This document shows, one piece after another, positions 34,342 through 38,704 of a stretch of 38,704 bases of DNA. The stretch comes from Acholeplasmatales bacterium (lineage in GTDB: Bacteria > Bacillota_I > Bacilli_A > Acholeplasmatales > Anaeroplasmataceae), in the NCBI GenBank assembly GCA_016288855.1, contig JAEELJ010000080.1, positions 1 through 38,704 of the forward strand, read 5' to 3'. The stretch's first letter is position 1. Every line of letters starts with the position of its first letter. The notes under the pieces were generated by a model. That model was not told where the DNA came from. It saw only the letters and a list, made by a program, of their open reading frames with translations, and made no database searches. Made by a program: the position numbers and the translations under genes.

Positions 34342-35619
34342 TTATTCTATAAATTCAAATTCGAAGTCAAAAATACGAACTGTATCTCCATTTTTTACGC
34401 CTCTTTTTCTTAAGGCATCATCAAGTCCATATTCTCTTAATTGTCTTGCAAAACGAAATCTTGCAGTTTCACTATCGAAGTCTGTCATATCAAATGCACG
34501 CTTTAGCTTAGCACCTGTAACATTGAATACACCATCATCCTGTAATTCAATGATAAATGGCTCTTCATCTTCAGTATAAGTATATTCTCTAACCTCAAAT
34601 TCATCTTCTTCGAAAATAGAGAATGTTTCTGCGGTTTCTAATGTATCAGCAATCTTAAACTTTAATTCATCAAGATTTTGCTGTGTATATGCTGAAATCG
34701 CAATTACATCAGTTAAGCCAGTCTTTTCCTTAAATACTTTTAAGTTTTCTTCTGCTTCTGGCATATCCATTTTGTTTGCGACAACAATTTGTGGACGCTT
34801 GATTAAATTCATCTTATAGCTCTTTAATTCTTCATTAATCTTAATGTAATCATCATATGGATCTCTACCTTCTGTACCAGCCATATCAATTACATGTACA
34901 ATTACTCTGCATCTTTCGATGTGACGTAAGAATTCAAGACCTAATCCGGCACCATTATGAGCACCTTCGATAATACCAGGTAAATCAGCCATAACAAAAT
35001 CTCTACCATCATCAAGCTTTACCATACCTAAATTAGGTTGTAATGTTGTGAAATGATATGCTGCAATTTTGGGTCTAGCATTAGATACTGCTGAAATAAT
35101 TGTTGATTTACCAACGCTTGGGAATCCAACAAGTCCACAGTCAGCTAATACTCTTAATTCACAGCGTATATATCTATGTTCACCTGGTTCACCTTTTTCA
35201 CAGAAATCAGGACACTTTAGACGATTAGATTGGAAAGCTAAATTGCCTCTTCCTCCTCTACCTCCATGTGCAGCTATAACCTTTTCTCCATGCTTTGTAA
35301 TATCTCCTATTACTTTATTTGTGTCAGCATCATATACAGTAGTACCAACAGGAACACGGATTAATGTATCATCGGCGCAAGCACCCATCATACCTTTAAT
35401 TTTACCTTTTTCTCCATCGTTTCCTTTTACTACTTTACTATATCTTAAGTCAAGTAATGTAGACATACCTTCATCACCAACGAAGATAATATCTCCACCT
35501 CTTCCACCAGAGCCACCATAAGGTCCACCCATAGCAACCTTAAGCTCACGACGATATGAAACAATACCATCGCCGCCTTTACCAGCTGTAATTTCAATGT
35601 TAACTTGATCTACGAACAT
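34342..35619 (-). CDS. obgE: GTPase Obg
   Basis: Essential ribosome-associated GTPase needed for 50S assembly and stress control. The glycine-rich Obg fold fills the first 155 residues (AGKGGDGIVSYRRE and GPYGGSGGRGG). The G domain has G1 GFPSVGKS (165-172), DLPG and NKMD. The C-terminal OCT domain (about 345-425) ends EYGLDDALRKRGVKNGDTVRI. The length of 425 is normal for low-GC Gram-positives. CGAGGTGAT precedes the ATG. A strong terminator lies between rpmA and obg, so obg expression relies on readthrough or its own promoter. Confidence 0.97.
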   Translation of the reverse strand: MFVDQVNIEITAGKGGDGIVSYRRELKVAMGGPYGGSGGRGGDIIFVGDEGMSTLLDLRYSKVVKGNDGEKGKIKGMMGACADDTLIRVPVGTTVYDADTNKVIGDITKHGEKVIAAHGGRGGRGNLAFQSNRLKCPDFCEKGEPGEHRYIRCELRVLADCGLVGFPSVGKSTIISAVSNARPKIAAYHFTTLQPNLGMVKLDDGRDFVMADLPGIIEGAHNGAGLGLEFLRHIERCRVIVHVIDMAGTEGRDPYDDYIKINEELKSYKMNLIKRPQIVVANKMDMPEAEENLKVFKEKTGLTDVIAISAYTQQNLDELKFKIADTLETAETFSIFEEDEFEVREYTYTEDEEPFIIELQDDGVFNVTGAKLKRAFDMTDFDSETARFRFARQLREYGLDDALRKRGVKNGDTVRIFDFEFEFIE

Positions 35620-35641
35620 GTTTTTATCACCTCGAATTTTA

Positions 35642-35670
35642 TAAAAAAGGTGCCCATTTTTTAGGGCACC
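35642..35670 (-). terminator. Terminator between rpmA and obg
   Basis: GGTGCCC/GGGCACC stem with an 8-base loop and six T on the minus strand, between the L27 stop and the obg ribosome binding site. It likely lowers obg transcription relative to the ribosomal protein genes. Confidence 0.9.
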
Positions 35671-35683
35671 AATGAATTATTAA

Positions 35684-35971
35684 TTATTCAGCAATTGGAT
35701 AAACAGAAATCTTCTTCTTGTTCTTTCCTAAACGCTCAAATTTAACAGTTCCTGATACAGTAGTGAATAATGTATCATCACCGCCACGCTTTACATTATT
35801 ACCAGCGAAGAACTTAGTTCCTCTTTGACGATATAAGATTGAGCCTGCAGTAACTACTTCACCATCTGATACCTTAGCACCTAGTCTCTTAGATTCTGAA
35901 TCACGGCCGTTCTTTGTAGAAGAAACACCCTTCTTAGATGCGAATAATTGAATGTTAAGTCTTAATAACAT
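35684..35971 (-). CDS. rpmA: 50S ribosomal protein L27 with cleavable leader
   Basis: L27 (95 residues) reaches the peptidyl transferase centre with its N-terminus. The sequence starts [10 protein letters not shown] and then [15 protein letters not shown]. The first part matches the Bacillota leader that must be removed by Prp (cut after the LF, before ASKKG). The KKG and RQRGTKF segments are conserved. GGAGGAT precedes the ATG. It lies 12 bases behind prp, its processing protease, in the standard rplU-prp-rpmA order. Confidence 0.97.
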   Translation of the reverse strand: MLLRLNIQLFASKKGVSSTKNGRDSESKRLGAKVSDGEVVTAGSILYRQRGTKFFAGNNVKRGGDDTLFTTVSGTVKFERLGKNKKKISVYPIAE

Positions 35972-35983
35972 GTTTTTATCCTC

Positions 35984-36289
35984 CTAATATATTTTTTTGA
36001 TATTGTTAGGAAAATCTTCAGTTAAAACTTGTAAAACTTCTTCTAAGGTCTTAATTGTAAGATCAATTTCCTTATTTCTCTTCACTTCAAGATGAAATTT
36101 ACCACTCTCATTAACTAAATTAAGAATGTTGTAACCATAGCCGAGATTATCAATTTCATTTGCAGTCATTATTAATGCAGTTGATATTGATGCGCAGACA
36201 ATATCATAACCCACATCTCCATAGCCAGAATGGCCGGATACATCAACTGTTATTGTATCATTACTTTTTAGTATTTTATACTTTGTCAT
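35984..36289 (-). CDS. prp: Ribosomal-processing cysteine protease Prp
   Basis: Cysteine protease that trims the N-terminal leader of L27 (YsxB family, formerly DUF464). The catalytic His is H20 in SGHSGYGDVGYD and the Cys is C32 in IVCASIS. The spacing and the length of 101 residues agree with the family. It starts 2 bases after the rplU stop. Confidence 0.93.
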   Translation of the reverse strand: MTKYKILKSNDTITVDVSGHSGYGDVGYDIVCASISTALIMTANEIDNLGYGYNILNLVNESGKFHLEVKRNKEIDLTIKTLEEVLQVLTEDFPNNIKKIY

Positions 36290-36291
36290 TA

Positions 36292-36603
36292 TTACTTAGC
36301 ATTGATTGCTGTAATAGTAAGCTTAGTATATGCCTGACGGTGACCCATCTTAGATGCAGAATGCTTCTTTGGCTTATACTTGAAGATTGTGATCTTCTTG
36401 CCTCTTCCCTGCTTTTCAACCTTAGCAGTAACTGTAGCGCCCTCAACATATGGAGCACCAACCTTAGTAGACTTGCCAGATACTAATAATACCTTGTCGA
36501 AAGTTACAGTATCACCTTCGTTAGCTTCTAACTTTTCAACGAAGATTACTTCCTTTTCTTCAACCTTTACCTGTTTTCCACCAGTTTCAATAATTGCGTA
36601 CAT
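36292..36603 (-). CDS. rplU: 50S ribosomal protein L21
   Basis: 23S rRNA-binding protein of 103 residues with the L21 signature: [18 protein letters not shown] at the start, and [19 protein letters not shown] near the C-terminus. AAAGGAGGT precedes the ATG. It is first in rplU-prp-rpmA, behind a consensus promoter and a structured leader that probably gives feedback control. Confidence 0.97.
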   Translation of the reverse strand: MYAIIETGGKQVKVEEKEVIFVEKLEANEGDTVTFDKVLLVSGKSTKVGAPYVEGATVTAKVEKQGRGKKITIFKYKPKKHSASKMGHRQAYTKLTITAINAK

Positions 36604-36693
36604 GTCGTGTTACCTCCTTTTAATTTTTAAGACACACTATTAAGGTAGGATATTATCCTTTTACGACCTTTTCTATGTGGTGCATGTTACAAC
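36604..36693 (-). promoter_or_regulatory. Probable L21 leader RNA
   Basis: About 90 transcribed bases precede rplU. They contain paired segments such as AGGATA-TATCCT and GATGTTG-CAC-rich parts. Bacillota rplU transcripts are known to carry an autoregulatory L21 leader. Position and length fit, but I judged structure by eye only. Confidence 0.55.
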
Positions 36694-36699
36694 ATCATA

Positions 36700-36728
36700 A
36701 TTATATATTAAAATATATATAGTGTCAA
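36700..36728 (-). promoter_or_regulatory. rplU operon promoter
   Basis: On the minus strand a perfect TTGACA (plus 36723-36728), 17-base spacer and perfect TATAAT (plus 36700-36705). It is the strongest promoter match in the window, as expected for ribosomal protein genes. Confidence 0.95.
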
Positions 36729-36759
36729 ATACTTTTTTTAGATATTTAAAAATTAATAA

Positions 36760-36777
36760 AAGCCTCGCTAGAGGCTT
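36760..36777 (-). terminator. Terminator after the 182-residue hypothetical gene
   Basis: AAGCCTC/GAGGCTT stem with loop GCTA and a T-rich tail on the minus strand. It separates this gene from the rplU promoter. Confidence 0.85.
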
Positions 36778-36780
36778 AAA

Positions 36781-37329
36781 TTATGGTCTAAAATAATCTT
36801 CAGGCTTAATAGTTGTATAATCTAGATGTTCTTCTTCACCTAATTCTAAGAATCCAGGGAATGTAACTCTAAATACATCACCCTTTAATGCTAATCCAGC
36901 CTTTGCTCTTTCTTCATCAGTTGAACGATATCCAACAGGTGCGAATAAAGCAATTCCACCATTCTTCTTTACCATTTCAACAAATTTCTTTCTGAAATCA
37001 TCAGATAAACCAACAAATTGTGGATATACACTTGGGAATACAATAATTGCATAAGTCTTTCCATCTTTTTGACAAACGATATTTGGATTTGCCATTCTTG
37101 GGAATCCTGGTTCAATCTTGAAACCCTTTTGTACAATAACCTGTTCAGAAATATATTTAACAGCCATTGCAATCATCTGTTGTGTAGTTAACTTATCTTC
37201 TTCCTTAATATTAGCTGGAACTCCATCAGCCCATACACTTTCAGGAGCTTCTGCACCAGATACATTTGGTTGAGCAGCTTGTGGAGTTACTTCTTCGTTA
37301 GTTAACTTCTTATCTTCATTGTTTTCCAT
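36781..37329 (-). CDS. Conserved hypothetical protein
   Basis: 182 residues, family not recognised. The first 45 residues are acidic and disordered-looking, with Ala and Pro. Residues about 50-150 look alpha/beta: NPNIVCQKDGKTYAIIVFPSVYP resembles the central hairpin of restriction-endonuclease-like folds, but the catalytic Asp-Glu-x-Lys residues are not present. The end is acidic (LGEEEHLDYTTIKPEDYF). It has no signal peptide or membrane helix. GAGGTATAAC precedes the ATG and a TATAAT (complement at plus 37391-37396) lies upstream, so it is probably a single-gene unit. Confidence 0.65.
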   Translation of the reverse strand: MENNEDKKLTNEEVTPQAAQPNVSGAEAPESVWADGVPANIKEEDKLTTQQMIAMAVKYISEQVIVQKGFKIEPGFPRMANPNIVCQKDGKTYAIIVFPSVYPQFVGLSDDFRKKFVEMVKKNGGIALFAPVGYRSTDEERAKAGLALKGDVFRVTFPGFLELGEEEHLDYTTIKPEDYFRP

Positions 37330-37433
37330 GTTATACCTCTTAATACTCTATACTATTTTATATTAATGTTCTAATATCAATACAAATATGATTATACTAC
37401 ATAAATTAAATAAATTCTACAAACGTTTTACAA

Positions 37434-38318
37434 TTAATTACCATATGTAGCATAATACTTTTCAATACCTATTGGATTTAATTCCTCTTTAAATTTTTCA
37501 TCAATTGAATCACCATGATTAAAATCTAATTCTAGATATCTTGATGCAATTCCACATGTTTTAGCAAATGATGATACAAGCATTTCTTTTGCACCATCAG
37601 TATCATCAGAAATAAGCTGATAAATATATGCAGTATTACCAAAAATACTTCCAATCGCATATCCAAATATTTTCTCATCATTCATAAGAATAATGCCAAT
37701 TAAATCTAATTCATACATATGCTCCATAGAAGATTTAAGCATATTTAATAATGAATAATATTCACTATCAATGCTACTTGTATTTAATGTCATATTCCAT
37801 GTATTAATAAATTCTAAAATTGAATTAAAATCTTCTTTTTCCATTCTTTTAAAATAAGCATTCTTATAATGTCTATTAAATGAATCATATTTCTTTTTAG
37901 CCTTTTTTACCTTACTAGGCTTCATAAAAGCAATATCATCATTTAAATATGTATATGATTCATATTTTTTTAATTCAATTAAATTTATCTTTTGACCTAA
38001 GATTTTATAATACATAGTATCATCTACAGGTCCCATATTAAAATCAATTCCCTGTTCTTTAGCATCATCAAATATCTCATTTAATGCATCATGAGTATTC
38101 AATTCATCACCAATTGGAGGAAAATATGTAATACCTACACCAGGAACATTAATTCTTATATAGCACATATTATTTTTAAAAGCTATTTCAGGATGATATA
38201 CATCACTCCATAAAAATAACCAAATAGGATTATATGAAGTTAGTTTTATACTCCTATTTACATAAAATTGTGATAATTTCTTAATGTCTAAATAACCATA
38301 CTTATGAAAATTAATCAT
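37434..38318 (-). CDS. DUF2156 (LPG synthase C-terminal-like) protein
   Basis: 294-residue soluble protein resembling the C-terminal catalytic domain of phosphatidylglycerol lysyltransferase (DUF2156; tandem GNAT-like folds), without the membrane part. Support comes from LTSYNPIWLFLWSDVY near the start, ITYFPPIG, a Lys-rich central helix (KPSKVKKAKKKYDSFNRHYK), and the C-terminal LELDFNHGDSIDEKFKEELNPIGIEKYYATY. Free-standing members are common in Bacillota and their substrate is unknown. AAGGGG lies upstream of the ATG, with an extended -10 (TGTTATAAT, complement from plus 38339) right before it. Confidence 0.78.
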   Translation of the reverse strand: MINFHKYGYLDIKKLSQFYVNRSIKLTSYNPIWLFLWSDVYHPEIAFKNNMCYIRINVPGVGITYFPPIGDELNTHDALNEIFDDAKEQGIDFNMGPVDDTMYYKILGQKINLIELKKYESYTYLNDDIAFMKPSKVKKAKKKYDSFNRHYKNAYFKRMEKEDFNSILEFINTWNMTLNTSSIDSEYYSLLNMLKSSMEHMYELDLIGIILMNDEKIFGYAIGSIFGNTAYIYQLISDDTDGAKEMLVSSFAKTCGIASRYLELDFNHGDSIDEKFKEELNPIGIEKYYATYGN

Positions 38319-38371
38319 TTTATCAGCCCCTTATTAGAATTATAACATATAAAATAATTATATAAAAATAA

Positions 38372-38394
38372 AAATCACTAGAAACTAGTGATTT
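38372..38394 (-). terminator. Terminator of an upstream minus-strand transcript
   Basis: A perfect 10-bp stem AAATCACTAG/CTAGTGATTT with loop AAA. On the minus strand it is followed by TTATTTTTAT. The transcript it ends must come from 38395 or beyond the right edge, where no clear gene is visible. Confidence 0.8.
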
Positions 38395-38704
38395 CTTAAG
38401 TAGGATGTTCCTACGAGGATTTAATTTTATGAGCTTTGGCTTTATTTTTTTAGGGTAGTATTGAAATGAGTTGATAGTAAGCCAAAACTCACAAAAATGA
38501 CTTGTCACACAAAACAACAATGTGACAATAAAATATGAATAAAATGGATAAAAGGATCCTATATTCATAAGTGATATGCTCCTAACAATTTTTTTAGGGT
38601 AGTATATTGAAATGAGTCGATAGTTAGTTAGTGCATATCTGAATCAAGTTTTCCTCAATTCACCTTAATTCTAAAGTGCGAACTTAAATTTAACCTAAAG
38701 AAAA
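38395..38704. repeat. Direct-repeat region without a clear gene, open at the edge
   Basis: Two similar blocks lie at about 38397-38478 and 38567-38624. Each starts AAGTxxxATGyTCCTA and ends with TTTTTTAGGGTAGTA, TTGAAATGAGT and GATAGT (second copy with two extra bases). Between them is a perfect 8-bp hairpin, TTGTCACA/TGTGACAA (38502-38528). The only long frame here overlaps the terminator and looks spurious. It may be the edge of a mobile element or a structured RNA. Confidence 0.6.

Noticed and set aside
35069-35521. 150-codon plus-strand frame opposite obg
   Set aside because: Shadow of the glycine-rich Obg domain, no ribosome binding site, no family features.
38323-38568. 81-codon minus-strand frame
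   Set aside because: It runs through the terminator hairpin, has no ribosome binding site and is made of translated repeat sequence.

Overview
The window is chromosomal DNA of a very AT-rich, low-GC Gram-positive bacterium (Bacillota, probably near Bacilli/Erysipelotrichia). The reasons are a valine T-box leader, an L27 with a cleavable leader plus its Prp protease, a parE-parC pair divergent from plsY, YneF, consensus sigma-A promoters, strong GG-rich ribosome binding sites and TGA used as a stop (ybeY). Species cannot be read from the sequence.

Layout. (1) 1-1600: an ISL3-family insertion sequence on the minus strand, flanked by short GTTGGTAGGT repeats; a perfect 42-base copy of one of them recurs inverted at 19933-19974. 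(2) 1669-4887, plus strand: the overlapping operon hemW-xerD-deoB, ended by a terminator. (3) 4888-8500: 3.6 kb without a credible gene. It holds a close match to a chromosome dimer resolution site (dif) at 7675-7702, surrounded by several families of short repeated motifs. Genes on both sides mostly point toward this site (plus on the left, minus on the right) and base composition changes from A-rich to T-rich across it, so this is very probably the replication terminus. (4) 8501-9586: an orphan winged-helix protein whose promoter spacer carries one of the motifs repeated around dif. (5) 9805-18205, minus: a TGS-type nucleoside kinase, an acidic protein with a signal-peptidase-like segment, and parC/parE. 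(6) 18409-19885: plsY (plus), a 2[4Fe-4S] ferredoxin (minus) and yneF (plus). (7) 20019-26088, minus: a lipoprotein and membrane protein pair, an EF-G-like GTPase, a PopT/DUF368 transporter, radC and a divergent folC. (8) 26081-29487: a valine T-box operon reading GNAT acetyltransferase-valS-folC. (9) 29499-34225, minus: LRR protein-HAD phosphatase-ybeY-cdd-era-recO. (10) 34342-36693: rplU-prp-rpmA, then obg behind a terminator. (11) 36781-38318: a hypothetical protein and a DUF2156 (LPG-synthase C-terminal-like) protein. (12) 38372-38704: a terminator and a direct-repeat region running off the end.

Most genes are housekeeping. They cover ribosome and tRNA function (valS, era, ybeY, L21, L27, Prp, Obg, EF-G-like), chromosome topology and segregation (ParE/ParC, XerD, dif), DNA repair (RecO, RadC) and envelope lipids (PlsY, PopT, DUF2156). 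The most unusual material is the dif neighbourhood: at least six families of short words are repeated there far more often than such composition should give, and one of them also lies in the promoter of the adjacent uncharacterised DNA-binding-type protein. This could be an undescribed terminus organisation or regulation system; that reading is inference, while the repeats themselves are directly visible.
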